Positions 28,156 through 39,200 are shown, numbered from the stretch's first letter. The stretch: DNA of 64,000 nucleotides from Hymenobacter rigui (GCF_003944715.1 NZ_RWIT01000005.1:310001-374000), one strand, 5' to 3'. A program made the numbers and translations. The notes: generated by a model from the letters alone, not told the origin.

Positions 28156-28186
28156 CTGCCCTTGTTCTCTGCCCTGTTACACAAAA

Positions 28187-28218
28187 GAAGGCCACCGGAT
28201 TCCCCGCCGGTGGCCTTC
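28187..28218. terminator. Terminator between zip and amt genes
   Basis: GAAGGCCACCGG and CCGGTGGCCTTC form a perfect 12-bp stem with an 8-nt loop. It lies between the two convergent genes; the flanks hold A and T runs on either side, weak on the plus strand. Confidence 0.75.
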
Positions 28219-28321
28219 CACTTAAAATAATATACCCCTCATTCCTTCTCTAACCCACCTGCTGCCAGAGGGGTACCCCAGCTTTTCCGGAGGCTGGGGC
28301 TAGGTGCAGCAGGTGTTGCTG

Positions 28322-29704
28322 TTACGCGTTTTCCGGCGCCAGTTCGCGACGGTACATGCGTTCAAATTCTTCGTCGATGTGGTAGGTGGATTCCTCATGC
28401 TGGCTTAGGTCGAGACCTAATTCCTCCTCCTGTAGCTTTACGCGCAATCCGAAAATACGATCTGTAATTTTCAAAAGCACCCACGCCCCGACGAACGAGT
28501 AGGTTATGACGATGAACAGCCCCAAAACATGGTACCCAAAGGTGGTAAAGGTACCGTGAATGAGGCCTACTTTATCAGCAAACACGCCGGTAAGCAACAT
28601 TCCGACAATACCACCCAGGCCGTGGCACGGAAATACGTCTAGCGTATCATCAATGGTAGTGCGGGAGTTCTGCCAGTGTACGGCTGCGTGGCTGATGATG
28701 GCAGCTAGGACGCCAAACAGAATACTCTGCCCGTAATCGACGTAGCCGGCCGCGGGCGTAATGGCCACCAACCCCACTACAGCCCCCGTGCAGGCACCTA
28801 CGGCCGTAGGTTTGCCCCCGCGCACCACTTCAATGAGTACCCAGGCCATAAGGGCGGCGGCTGAGGCCAGGTTGGTATTCACAAACGACAGGGCCGCCAG
28901 CTCATTGGCGCCCAGCGCCGAGCCGGCGTTGAACCCAAACCAGCCAAACCATAGCAGGCCGGTGCCCAGCAGCACGTACGGCACATTGGGGGTTGAGAAA
29001 GACGAAGGCCGCAGATTAGCCGAGCGGCGGCCCAGCACCATAGCTCCGGCCAGCGCCGCTACGCCCGCCGAAATGTGCACCACGGTGCCGCCCGCAAAAT
29101 CGAGTACGCCCCACTTGCGCAGGAAGCCCTCAGGATGCCACGTCCAGTGGGCCAGCGGGCAGTAAATGAACAGGCTGAACAGCACCATGAAGGCCAGATA
29201 GCCTTTGAAGCGCACCCGCTCAGCGAAGGAACCGGTAATGAGGGCCGGCGTGATGATGGCAAACTTCAGCTGAAAGGCGAAGTAGAGAATGAAAGGAATA
29301 GTAGCGGCAAATGCCGGATTAGGGGCCGTACCCACGTTGCGCAGCAAGGCAAACGTGAAAGGGTTACCAATGAGGCCATGCCAGGAGTCGCCGTAGCACA
29401 GGGAGAAACCCACGAAGTAGAATAGGACCGAAATAACACCCAGCGCCACAAAGCTCTGCAGCATGGTGCTGATGACGTTCTTGGGGCGCACCATGCCGCC
29501 GTAGAAAAACGACAGCCCGGGCGTCATAATCAATACGAAGGCTGTGGCCGTGAGCATCCAGGCTACATCGGCCCCATTGAGGGAGCCGGGAGCAGCGGCC
29601 GGGTGCGGCAACTGTACCAATGCGGCCATTAAAGCCAGTAGAAGCAGGGTACCCAGCATGAATAAGCTAAAGCCCGGACGGACAGCAGAAGTTCTAGGGG
29701 TCAT
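28322..29704 (-). CDS. amt: Ammonium transporter Amt
   Basis: A 460-residue, eleven-helix ammonium channel of the inner membrane. The pore twin His are seen in GGTVVHISAGVAALAGA and PCHGLGGIVGMLL. Other family words are FFYGGMVRPKNVISTMLQS, FAERVRFKGYLAF and WFGWFGFNAGSAL. A cytoplasmic C-terminal tail of about 40 residues (VKLQEEELGLDLSQHEES) ends the protein. No glnK/glnB gene is next to it in the window. An inverted repeat lies about 90-130 bp upstream. Confidence 0.97.
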   Translation of the reverse strand: MTPRTSAVRPGFSLFMLGTLLLLALMAALVQLPHPAAAPGSLNGADVAWMLTATAFVLIMTPGLSFFYGGMVRPKNVISTMLQSFVALGVISVLFYFVGFSLCYGDSWHGLIGNPFTFALLRNVGTAPNPAFAATIPFILYFAFQLKFAIITPALITGSFAERVRFKGYLAFMVLFSLFIYCPLAHWTWHPEGFLRKWGVLDFAGGTVVHISAGVAALAGAMVLGRRSANLRPSSFSTPNVPYVLLGTGLLWFGWFGFNAGSALGANELAALSFVNTNLASAAALMAWVLIEVVRGGKPTAVGACTGAVVGLVAITPAAGYVDYGQSILFGVLAAIISHAAVHWQNSRTTIDDTLDVFPCHGLGGIVGMLLTGVFADKVGLIHGTFTTFGYHVLGLFIVITYSFVGAWVLLKITDRIFGLRVKLQEEELGLDLSQHEESTYHIDEEFERMYRRELAPENA

Positions 29705-30095
29705 ATTGTCTTCAAAAGAAAAAACTCCTTACTATTTTATGTCAATATAGAATAATCAACCCAATTTTTCACTTACATACCTCTATTAACAGGGTGTATT
29801 ATCATTATAGCATCAATTTTAGATAATACACACCCTAAAACTAACACCTACTTTATCCCAAGATCATAGTACCGTACCAAAAGCCAGCAAAAAGCTTATT
29901 GGTTTCCATTCACCCTGTATTTGTATAAAATTTTGTCATTTTTATTGTGATTATATTCCGAACATCTGGTATGTTTCCGGTCCAGAGTTATGGTGGCTTT
30001 TCGGAGGACGCTGCGAGTCGTGCGCCCCGGACCACAGTGTTATGAGCCGTTTGCCGACGGCTGCTTTGTGTCGTATATCTTTTCCTGAACGCCCT
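29705..30095. other. AT-rich divergent intergenic region (amt / DUF2339 gene)
   Basis: This 391-bp stretch has no plausible gene. Most of 29720-29960 is much more AT-rich than the surroundings. It contains an inverted repeat at 29791-29836 and must hold the promoters of both divergent genes. No perfect TAnnTTTG element was found at a sensible distance. Confidence 0.7.
29791..29836. promoter_or_regulatory. Inverted repeat upstream of amt
   Basis: AGGGTGTATTATC (29791-29803) is mirrored by GATAATACACACCCT (29822-29836) with a two-base insertion. It could be an operator or an mRNA leader hairpin for amt; the sequence alone does not decide. Confidence 0.45.
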
Positions 30096-33000
30096 ATGAG
30101 TACCATGTTGCTGCTACTGGCAGCTATTGTTGTTGCGTTGCTCTATCAGGACCTTGTAAAGCAGCTACGCCAGTTATCAGAGCGGCTGCAGCAGCGCGAA
30201 AAAGCCCACGCCGATTTACTGGTAACGGTAGAGCAGTTGCGCCGGGAACTGCGTTTGCAGCCTGCAGCCTCCCCCGCCCCGAGTGAGAAACCAACGGTTG
30301 CCGTCCCACCGCTAGCCGCCGAAAGCCAACGGACTCCAGTTGTTTCGGTGACTCCCCCCACGCTACCACCAGTCGCCGCGGCAGTTGTCACCCCACCTGT
30401 CGCGCCAAAAGCACCGGCTCCTTTGGTTTCGGGGCCGCCTGTTCCGCCGGTTGCACCTACGCCGCAGCAACCGATACCCGTTGCTGAGCCAGTTGCTGCC
30501 CCGCCGCCACCCGTAGCACAGCCGGTACCGCCTGCTCCTGCCCCTCGGCCAACGCCAGCTCCAACACCCGTTCCGCAAGTGCCGTCCGAGCCAACCTGGT
30601 GGGACCGAGCTGAAAAGATGCTACTGGATAACTGGACTGGTATTCTGGGGGCCGTAGTGCTGGTAATTGGCATTGGGTTTCTGGGCATTTACACCGCGCT
30701 GCGCGTGCAGGCACCGGTCCGCTTCAGCATGATTGTGGGCTTTGCGGCTGCTTTGCTGGGCCTGCACCTGTACCTGCGGCCGAAACCCTTTGCAGCCAAG
30801 CTGCATGTGTGGCTGCAAAGCAGTGCCGCTGCCGTGTTCCTGTTTGCCTGCGTGGGGGCCGTAAGTGTACCGGGTCTGCAGTGGGTGGAGGCCCCATTGA
30901 GCTACCTGCTGCTGCTGGCCGGGGTGGCAGCCAATCTGTGGCTGGCCTGGGTTGCCAGCCGCGAAGCCGTGGCAACGCTGCACGGAGTGCTGAGCCTGGT
31001 AGCCCTGGCGGTACTGCCGCATGAGCTGCTGAGCCTCGGGGCAGCAGCAGGCGTTACCATCTTCAGCATTGGCATCACCTACCGGCAGCGCTGGAAATAC
31101 CAGCTGCTGCTCAGTATCGGCAGCTTCTTTGCGTTTCATCAGTACTGGCATTACTCACTGGCCAGTATGCGCGGGGAACTGCCCACGGGCATACGACTGG
31201 CGGCCATGGGTATTGTGCTGGCCGTGGGCGTGGCAGCGGCGGTGGTGCAGTACCGAAGGGTGTATGCCAATGTGCGCTTCGACGCCCTATTGTTTGCGGC
31301 TCACATTCTCAACTGGACCTGCCTGGGCATCAACCTGTACCTTTACAGCACCGGCTCGCCCTGGAAAACGGTGCCGCTGGCGCTGGGGGCCTTGTTCACG
31401 TTCTGGGTGGCGCGGCAGGCCCGGCAGCTGGGTATCCGGTGGCTATTCCGCACGGACAGCATCATTTCGCTGATGCTGGCTTTGTTTGCCGCGTTTTCTT
31501 TGCAGGGCTGGCACGCATCGGGCACGCTTATCCTGCTGTTTATGCTACTTGAAACCTTACTGGTCGCCTTTATTATGGCCCGGGAGCGGGAAACGCTGGT
31601 GTTTCAAGTGGCACTGGTGGGGGCAGTTGTGACGGGCCTGGGTCTGGTGCTGCTTAACCTGGCGTACCTCACGGCTTACTCGCCCGCTGAGCTGTACCGC
31701 AATGCCTTCATGCTGTTGCTGGCGGGTCTGCTGGGAGCCGGCTACTACCAGCTGCTCCAGCGTCAGGCCTTCTGGCCGGCCGAAGCCGGCACCCGCAGCC
31801 AGGAGATGGTGCGCACGTTTGGCAGCGTGGTGGGGCTGCTATACCTGGGCGCTGCCGCCGTGCTGGCCCGGGCTGTGTTTGGCTTTGCTACTGCTCCGGT
31901 GTCTGGTTTGCTGGCTGGTACGCTGGCCGCCGCCGGGGCCGTATTTGGCGTGGCGTGGTATCTGCGGCGCGCGGACGGCTGGTTCCGGACGCTGCATCTG
32001 CTGTGCGGACAGGCACTGCTGCTGGTTGTCATTCCGGGCCTGCATGAGGTAGGACTGAGCTGGCCGGGCACTTTCACTGTGCTGTACCTGGAAACCCTGC
32101 TGCTGGCCGGAGCATGCGGCGCAGCCACCGAAAAAGTGGCTTACCGTAGTCTGTTGGCCCTGGCGTTGGGCAGCGGCGTAGTACTGCTGCTGGCCAGTGT
32201 GGGCTCGGTGCGGGAGTTGGCGGCTGCGGTGCTGTACCAGCGGCTGGCACTGCTGTTTCTGGCGGGAGGCAGTACCTCGGGGCTGCTGCTGGCCGCAACG
32301 ATGGAGCCGCTACGTCAGCGGCTGGAGCCTATTGCTTCGGCGTGGCTCTGGCAGGCTCTGCAGCTGCTTACCATTCTGTTGCTGCTGAGCGGCAGCGCCC
32401 TGCTGGCGCAGACAGTTTTCGGGCTACCGTACCCGCCCATCGGAGCATTGCTGAGTGCTTCGGCGGCCCTGGCCGGGGTGGTGTTTGGGCTGGCATACCT
32501 GTGGCAGCGGGCACCGGGCTGGTTCCGACCGGCTCATCTGGTGGCGGGGCAGCTGCTCTTGGCCCTGGGTATTCTGGGGCTGCACGAAGCCGGGCTGGCG
32601 TGGCCGGCCGCCACTACTCTGCTGTATGCCCAGGTGCTGCTATTGATGCTGGCACTGGCCTGGAAGGAAGAAACTGGATTGTACCGGGCGTGGCTGGTGG
32701 GCAGCGTGGTGCTGGCCGGGGTGCTGCCGTTTGTAGTGTGCCGCGTGGGCCTGCTGCCCGACCCGCAACGCGCAGCCCTGCTCACCGGAGCAGCGCTGGT
32801 TACCGTGGGTGTTCAGCTGCTGTTGCACCGGCGGCAGGTACTGGTGCTGGATGCGGTGCCGCTTTCCGATAACCCGCTGTACCGGGTGCGGCTACTGGGG
32901 CTGCTGCCGGCCGTACACCTGGTAGCGGCGGGCGGACTGGTATATGAATACACCTGGGCCGGCTGGGCTATGGCCGGCTTGCTGGTGGCCCTGTTGCTGC

Positions 33001-34364
33001 TGCGGCGCTGGGTGCGGGTGCCTGGGCTGTGGCTGGGCGTGGTGGTGACCACCGTAGCTTACCAGCTGCTGCAATGGAACCACGCGCTACCGGCCAGGGC
33101 CGCTTTCCAGCCGTTTGCGGTGCTCGGGTATCTGCTGCCGCTGGTGGCGGTGTCGGGGGTTGGTATGGCCGCATCCTGGTGGACGGCCGCCAGTCGGCAC
33201 CTGCGCTGGCCTTGGCTGTACCTACTGGGTCTGCAGGCGGCGCTGTTGTGTTGGGCGGTATTTGCTCCTTTCTCTCACGCACTGCCGGTGCTGTTGTGGC
33301 TTACCCTGGCTGCCATAGCGGCCGGCACCGCCCGGCTACTCCGGCACCACCTGCCCGGCGCAACCGAGCTGCTCCGCGCCGGCTTCCCCGACCGTTTCCT
33401 GCTGCACCTGACGTATGCGCTGCTCACGGTGGCCTTCATCGGGCATTTCCATGTAGTGCTTCATCACACCGTGAGTCTGCTTGCCGGTATTCCGGCCCGC
33501 CGGCTCACGGCCGGGGCACTGCTGTTGCTGCTGGGCGCTCTGGCCTGGCAGCGCCCGCCGGCCACCGGGCCGCAGTACCGCAGTTGGCGCTATCTGCAGC
33601 CACTGCTGCCGGAGGTTGCGCTGGTGTTCGGGGGCTTTACCGTGTGGTATGAAGTCCAGACGCAGTGGCTGGCGCTGCTGTGGATAGCTGCGGCCTTTGA
33701 ACTCACGCTGGGCGCGCGCCGGCTGCCGTGGCACCTGCGACGAATCCAGGCTTACGGGCTGCTGTTTTTCGGGGCGGCAGTTATCTGGAGCTGCGTTGTA
33801 TCGTTGCGGTATATCGAGGCCGGACAGTTGCTCACCCTGCGCTGGGGTAGTACTGCTGCGGCTGTGGCGCTGCTCTTCGGGTATGCAGCCGTGCGGTTGC
33901 AGCAGCATACCCGACACCCGGCTTTCTGGCCGCCGGTGCTGGCACCGCTGGCGGCCCTGGGCCAGCTCCCGCCCGCCGTTCTGATTCCGGTGCTGCTATA
34001 CCCGGCCTTCGTGGCGCTTACCGTGCTGCTGGTGCAGTCGTTTGATAAATCGGTGCTGACGGTGCTGCTGATGCTGGAGGTGGTAGCTGCCTTCGTGAGT
34101 AGCCTGATGCTTCGGCGGCAGGATTTGCGCTACGTGGCCCTGGCCGGTATGGCCCTGAGCCTGGCCCGCCTGTTCTTCTTCGATTTGCGCCAGACCGGTA
34201 CCATTACCCGGGCCGTGGTATTTATCCTGATGGGCTTGCTGCTGCTGGGCATGAACGGGCTCTACGCGCGCTTCAAAAACCGGTTTGAGCCCCAGCCCGC
34301 GCCCGAAGAGCCGGACCCCGGGCTGCCACCAGAGCCCTCGGCGTCCGTAGAAACAATAGAATAG
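30096..34364 (+). CDS. Very large DUF2339-like polytopic membrane protein
   Basis: A 1422-residue protein. After one N-terminal hydrophobic segment (TMLLLLAAIVVALLYQDLVK) comes a coiled coil (LRQLSERLQQREKAHADLL), then a Pro/Ala/Val-rich linker at residues 60-165. DUF2339-like helices start with WWDRAEKMLLDNWTGILGAV and LVIGIGFLGIYTALRVQAPV. More than 30 hydrophobic segments fill the rest. Two tandem homologous segments of about 180 residues lie near 595-770 and 775-930. Both have GWFR..HL..GQ.LL...GLHE.GL.WP. The function of DUF2339 proteins is unknown; they are probably inner-membrane. Start set at 30096 (MSTMLLLL). Confidence 0.85.
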   Translation: MSTMLLLLAAIVVALLYQDLVKQLRQLSERLQQREKAHADLLVTVEQLRRELRLQPAASPAPSEKPTVAVPPLAAESQRTPVVSVTPPTLPPVAAAVVTPPVAPKAPAPLVSGPPVPPVAPTPQQPIPVAEPVAAPPPPVAQPVPPAPAPRPTPAPTPVPQVPSEPTWWDRAEKMLLDNWTGILGAVVLVIGIGFLGIYTALRVQAPVRFSMIVGFAAALLGLHLYLRPKPFAAKLHVWLQSSAAAVFLFACVGAVSVPGLQWVEAPLSYLLLLAGVAANLWLAWVASREAVATLHGVLSLVALAVLPHELLSLGAAAGVTIFSIGITYRQRWKYQLLLSIGSFFAFHQYWHYSLASMRGELPTGIRLAAMGIVLAVGVAAAVVQYRRVYANVRFDALLFAAHILNWTCLGINLYLYSTGSPWKTVPLALGALFTFWVARQARQLGIRWLFRTDSIISLMLALFAAFSLQGWHASGTLILLFMLLETLLVAFIMARERETLVFQVALVGAVVTGLGLVLLNLAYLTAYSPAELYRNAFMLLLAGLLGAGYYQLLQRQAFWPAEAGTRSQEMVRTFGSVVGLLYLGAAAVLARAVFGFATAPVSGLLAGTLAAAGAVFGVAWYLRRADGWFRTLHLLCGQALLLVVIPGLHEVGLSWPGTFTVLYLETLLLAGACGAATEKVAYRSLLALALGSGVVLLLASVGSVRELAAAVLYQRLALLFLAGGSTSGLLLAATMEPLRQRLEPIASAWLWQALQLLTILLLLSGSALLAQTVFGLPYPPIGALLSASAALAGVVFGLAYLWQRAPGWFRPAHLVAGQLLLALGILGLHEAGLAWPAATTLLYAQVLLLMLALAWKEETGLYRAWLVGSVVLAGVLPFVVCRVGLLPDPQRAALLTGAALVTVGVQLLLHRRQVLVLDAVPLSDNPLYRVRLLGLLPAVHLVAAGGLVYEYTWAGWAMAGLLVALLLLRRWVRVPGLWLGVVVTTVAYQLLQWNHALPARAAFQPFAVLGYLLPLVAVSGVGMAASWWTAASRHLRWPWLYLLGLQAALLCWAVFAPFSHALPVLLWLTLAAIAAGTARLLRHHLPGATELLRAGFPDRFLLHLTYALLTVAFIGHFHVVLHHTVSLLAGIPARRLTAGALLLLLGALAWQRPPATGPQYRSWRYLQPLLPEVALVFGGFTVWYEVQTQWLALLWIAAAFELTLGARRLPWHLRRIQAYGLLFFGAAVIWSCVVSLRYIEAGQLLTLRWGSTAAAVALLFGYAAVRLQQHTRHPAFWPPVLAPLAALGQLPPAVLIPVLLYPAFVALTVLLVQSFDKSVLTVLLMLEVVAAFVSSLMLRRQDLRYVALAGMALSLARLFFFDLRQTGTITRAVVFILMGLLLLGMNGLYARFKNRFEPQPAPEEPDPGLPPEPSASVETIE

Positions 34365-34378
34365 ACAGGCCTATACGC

Positions 34379-34421
34379 AACTGGCTCCAGATACAGCATC
34401 TGAAGCCAGTTGTGTTTTTTT
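34379..34421. terminator. Terminator after the DUF2339 gene
   Basis: AACTGGCT(C)CAGAT and ATCTG(A)AGCCAGTT pair, and a TGTGTTTTTTT tract follows. It is placed between convergent genes. Confidence 0.85.
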
Positions 34422-34442
34422 GGTGCTAGTTGCTCGCTGTTG

Positions 34443-35408
34443 TTAAAGTCCCACAATGGCCGCGTATGCCCCGTTCACCACTTCGGCCATACGTCGGAAA
34501 TCCAGCGTATCGATGGTGTCGGAGGCTTCGTGATAGTTGTCGTTGCGCAGAAAGGACGTGTCGGTGAGCATCAGGGCCTCGTAGCCGAAGTGCCAATAGT
34601 TGCGGTGGTCAGAGAGGCTGGCCAGGGCAGTACCAACAGGCAGGTTGATACGCTGCACGTCAATATCGGCGTTGGCCTGCATCAGGCCGTGCACCTTTTC
34701 GATGAGAGGCTCCTGGCCGGTGCACCCTACCACGGTGATGAAGTTGCCGGTGCTGGGATACAGAGCGGCCAGCTGCTGGTTGGGGAAGCGCTGCGAGCCG
34801 GGCTCGTCGCGGAAGTAGCCAATCATTTCGTAGCAGAGCATGGCCCGTACCGGCGTACCCGCATCGTGCAGCGACTTGGCATGCACGTAGCTGCCCATGC
34901 TTTCGGTGGCAAAGTAGGGCGGCTCCTCGTTGGGGTAAGACACCAGCTCCACGCAGTAGCGCAACGGGGGCCGGCGGGCATGCAGTAGCCGGGCCGTTTC
35001 CAGCAGCCCCGCCACGGCGCTGGCGTTATCGTCGGCCCCGGCATGGTCGCCGAACACGTCGTAGTGCGCGCCAACCACCAGGCGCGGGGCATCGGCCGGG
35101 CCCAGGCGCAGGATGATGTTGCGGTAGCGGCGGCCATCGGCCTCGAAGGGCTGCTCCACTACCTCGCCCCCGAGCTTGCTGAACTCGGCTTTGATGTAGT
35201 CAGCGGCCTGATTCAGCGACGCCAGATTTTCGTAGTTGCGGGCGGGGCGCAGCGAAGTCAGAAACTCCACATCAGCGTAGAGGCGCTGGGGGTTGGCTTT
35301 CGTGGTGGGCATAACAGATGAAGAACGGACAGGACGCAGCATATAAAAAGTCATCCCCACCACCAGTAAAAACGAAGCAAATAGCCAATAGAAAGCCGGA
35401 CGGGGCAT
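34443..35408 (-). CDS. M28 family zinc peptidase, membrane-anchored
   Basis: A 321-residue enzyme with an N-terminal anchor or signal (FYWLFASFLLVVGMTFYML). The M28 aminopeptidase metal ligands can be followed: His and Asp in VVGAHYDVFGDHAGADDNASA, the catalytic/metal Glu pair in YPNEEPPYF, and the last His in NDNYHEASDTID. It should remove N-terminal residues from peptides outside the cytoplasm. The start at 35408 (MPRPAFYW) is preferred over 35486, which adds a charged stretch before the signal. The orphan lipoprotein gene upstream is on the same strand with a 146-bp gap. Confidence 0.92.
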   Translation of the reverse strand: MPRPAFYWLFASFLLVVGMTFYMLRPVRSSSVMPTTKANPQRLYADVEFLTSLRPARNYENLASLNQAADYIKAEFSKLGGEVVEQPFEADGRRYRNIILRLGPADAPRLVVGAHYDVFGDHAGADDNASAVAGLLETARLLHARRPPLRYCVELVSYPNEEPPYFATESMGSYVHAKSLHDAGTPVRAMLCYEMIGYFRDEPGSQRFPNQQLAALYPSTGNFITVVGCTGQEPLIEKVHGLMQANADIDVQRINLPVGTALASLSDHRNYWHFGYEALMLTDTSFLRNDNYHEASDTIDTLDFRRMAEVVNGAYAAIVGL

Positions 35409-35554
35409 GTAGGAAATGTAATTATGGGGCTGGATTACGGAAGTATTTTGCCTACGCCCGGCTTCATTCCGGTACACACGCTGCACGGATTCAGAATTGA
35501 GTGAGCGGAGGTGTTTGAGGGGGTGTATAGAGTATAATTATCAGAAGCTTCGAC

Positions 35555-36166
35555 TTATTTCTTCACTCTGGAAAACAGCCCATCAAATCCTTCCCACAGA
35601 GCGATAAAGGAAGCAGCCTGCCTATTATCGGACCTATGGAGTGCACCTGCATCAATTTGAATATTTCCATATTTACTATCAATACTCATAATCCCGCTTG
35701 CATCATCGGTCCAAAAGGTAGTCATTTTAGGGTCGGTGTAAATGGTATCAATGTTAGATACAGAAACAGATTCAAATACATCTTTGGCCAAATTGAATAG
35801 GCTATCAGCCTGTGGAGCCGTAACTGCAACTTCTATTGTATCACCGGAAACCACCACTGATTTATTCAACTTTTCGTCATACTCTGACTTACTAGTCAGC
35901 CGATAAGCATACATTATTGCGTCCGGTTTTTCGGGTAGACGGTAAAACTTCATTCTTCTTCGATGCTTAGGCCTCAACTCAAGATAAGTGGGACCATCAC
36001 CGCTAAAGATATTCCCACTAATTGAAGCCCTGATAGTGTAGGAGTAATCACGCTTGACTGTAAACTGCTCATTAGACTTAGACTCGCACCCAAAAAGCAA
36101 CAGAGCGGTTATTACACTCAGCAACAATGCGTAAGAGTTATAGCGGTTATTATTGTCGAGCAACAT
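35555..36166 (-). CDS. AT-rich orphan lipoprotein
   Basis: A 203-residue predicted lipoprotein with the signal YALLLSVITALLLFGCES and lipobox LFGC. The mature part is beta-rich with no domain recognised (RDYSYTIRASISGNIFSGDG, TIEVAVTAPQADSLF). Codon use is clearly more AT-rich than in the flanking M28 and A2M genes (many AAT, ATA, TTA codons), consistent with a recent arrival. Confidence 0.8.
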   Translation of the reverse strand: MLLDNNNRYNSYALLLSVITALLLFGCESKSNEQFTVKRDYSYTIRASISGNIFSGDGPTYLELRPKHRRRMKFYRLPEKPDAIMYAYRLTSKSEYDEKLNKSVVVSGDTIEVAVTAPQADSLFNLAKDVFESVSVSNIDTIYTDPKMTTFWTDDASGIMSIDSKYGNIQIDAGALHRSDNRQAASFIALWEGFDGLFSRVKK

Positions 36167-36264
36167 GGATGTTTATTAATTATTCCCATTCAAACCTATA
36201 CAAAACCTAGCAGAAACGCCGTTTCTCACTACCTTCCGGCGTCCCTTTAAGCTCCTCCCCTTTC

Positions 36265-39200
36265 ATGCTATCGAAAACACTTTCCCGCCTGCCGCTGCTG
36301 GTGTTGCTGGCGGTGCTGTGCGCCTGCTCCAAGTCTGGTTCCGATGCCGGCCAGGACCCCAATGGCGAGGAAATCGACCCGTACCAGAACCTCGTATTCC
36401 AGTTTGCCGATGCCGTGGTGACGCCCGAGTTGCAGGACCGCTGGGATACGGTGCAGGTGGTGAGCTTCGAGCCAGCCTTGCGCGGCAAGTTCAAGTGGAC
36501 GTCGGACCGGGAGCTGATTTTCTCGCCCAGCACGCCGTTTAAGCCCAGCACCAACTTCACGGCCACGCTGCGCAAGGAGGCTCTGCCCGAAGCCAAGCGC
36601 AACGCCGAGCTGCCCGAGAACCGCCAGAAATTCCACACGCCTTACCTGGAGCTGCAGGAGCCGCAGGCGTTCTGGGGCCGCTCCAGCCGGGCCGCCGGCA
36701 CCGCCGAAATGCGCGTGGAGCTGCCCTTCAACTACGCCGTGAAGCCCGCCGACGTGAAGCCCCTGCTGCGCGTGACCCAGGACGGCCAGCCCGTAGCCTT
36801 TGAGGTGAGCGGGGAGCCCGGCGAGGTGGTGCGCGTGCGCCTCAACCAGCAGGTGCGCCCCGGCACGCCCCTCACGGTGGCCCTGGCCCAGGGCCTGCAC
36901 GCCGTGGGCAGCGACCAGCCCAGCACCGCCGAGTACGAAACCCAGGTAACGGTGCCCGACCCCGAGGCCCTGCAGGTAATCACCATCGAAGGCTCGCTGA
37001 AAAACGCCGACCCGATGGTGCTCATCACCACCAACCAGCCCGTCACGGCTGCCGATTTGCAGAGCTACCTCAGCGTGTCGCCGCAGGTGGCGTACGAGGT
37101 GGAGGAAACGGAAAACGGCGTGCGGCTGAAAGGCGGCTTTGAGGTGGGCCGCACCTACCAGATTGGCGTGAACCAGGGCCTGCGCGGGGCGCTGGGCGGG
37201 ATGCTCGGTGAAGGCGTGTCGCAGTCGGTGAGCTTCTCCGACGAACGGCCCACCATCAGCTTCGGCAGCGCCGAGAAGGCCATGTACCTCGATGCTTTGG
37301 GCTCGCGCAACCTGGGCGTGCGCATCAACGAGGTAAACCAGGTGAAGGTGACTATTGCTAAGGTGTACGCCAACAACATTCAGCAGCTGCTGCGCGGCGG
37401 CACCCAATATGGCTACCCCGAGTACGACGGCGAGGAAAGCAATGAGGAAGAAGGTGACGGCGGAGAATACGTGGACCGCTCCTTCCAGTACTACGACGTG
37501 GAGAACCTCGGCAATGTTCTCACCGAGCGCACCTACACCGTGTCGGGCCTGCCGAAGGCGCAGGGGCTGCGGCTGCTGAACCTGAACCTGAAGGATCTGG
37601 AGTTTTCGGGCGGGCTGAAGGGCCTGTACGTGATACGCGTGCAGGATACCGAGCGGCAGTGGCTACAGGTGAGCAAGCTGGTGGCCGTGTCGGATATCGG
37701 GCTGATTGTGAAGCAGGGCAAGGCCGGCAGTACGCTGGTGTTTGCCAATTCCATCCGCAACGCCAAGCCGCTTTCCGGGGTGGAGCTGCGTTACATCAGC
37801 ACCAATAACCAGGTGATGGGCACCGGCCTCAGCAACCACGAGGGCGTGGCCCGCTTCGACAGCACGGCTGCCAACGGCCGCTTTAAGCTGGGCATGGTGA
37901 TGGCCCAGCAGGGCAACGACTTCACCTTCCTCGACCTGAGCCGCAGCCGCGTGGAAACCTCCCGCTTCGAAGTGGGCGGCCTGCAAACCAACGCCGCACG
38001 CTACCAGGCCTTCCTCTACGGCGACCGGGACCTGTACCGCCCCGGTGACACCATCCAGACCAACACTGTACTGCGCACCGACGCCTGGCAAGCCCCGCCC
38101 AAGGGACTGCCGGTGAAAATCCGGCTGCTGCTGCCCACCGGCAAGGAGTACGCCAGCCTGCAGAAAACCCTTAATGCGGCCGGCTCCTTCGAGGCCCGCT
38201 TCATCCTGCCCCCGGCCGTGATGACCGGCCTCTACACCCTGGAAGTGCTGACTGGCAACGACGTGCTGCTGACTTCGCGCCAGCTGTCGGTGGAGGAGTT
38301 TATTCCGGACCGCATGAAGGTGACGGTGAAGGCCGACCGCGCCGTGGTGAAGCCCAGCCAGTCGGTTTCGGCCCTGATTACGGCCCAGAACCTGTTTGGC
38401 CCCCCGGCCGCCGACCGCAAGTTTGAAGTGGAGTTTTCCTTGAAGGAAAAAGCCTTCAACCCCAAAGGCTACGAGCAGTACACCTTCGCCATCAACAGCG
38501 GCGAGCGGCGGCGCGGCAACTACGGCGACCTGGAATCGACGCCCATTGCCGACCGGTTCGAGAAAACCACCCGCGAAAGCACCACCGACGCCGCCGGGCG
38601 CGGCACCGCCACCTACCAGGTACCCGACTACACCGACCTGGGCACGCTGGAAGGCGCGGCCTTCACCACGGTATTCGACGAAACCGGCCGCCCCGTGAAC
38701 CGCCTGGCTACGTTTGAAGTGCAGACTCAGCCGGTGCTGTTCGGTATCAGGAGCGCCGATGATCTGGTGAGCACCGGCCAGCCGCTGGCCGTGCAGCTGG
38801 TGGCCCTCACGCCGGCCGGCAAGCCTACCCAGGCCCAGGCGCAGGTGCAAATCGTGCGTTTGCTCTGGGAAACGGTGATTGAGCGCCAGGGCGGCCGCTA
38901 CGTGTACAACTCGCAGAAGCGCGAGGAAGTGGTGCTCAACCGCACCATTCCGGTGTACGGCAGCAGTACCTCCGATGCCAACCTGGGCTTCTCGCCCACC
39001 TACTCCGGCGAGTACGAAATCCGGGTGGCGCGGCCCGGGGCCAGCACCTACGTGGCCCGGCGCGTGTACGCCTACGGCTACGGCGACACCCAGAGTAACT
39101 CCTTCGAGGTGAACAACGAGGGCGAGGTGACCATTGAGGCCGACAAGCCCAAGTACCAGCCCGGCGACGTGGCCCACCTGCTGCTGAAAACGCCCTTCCC

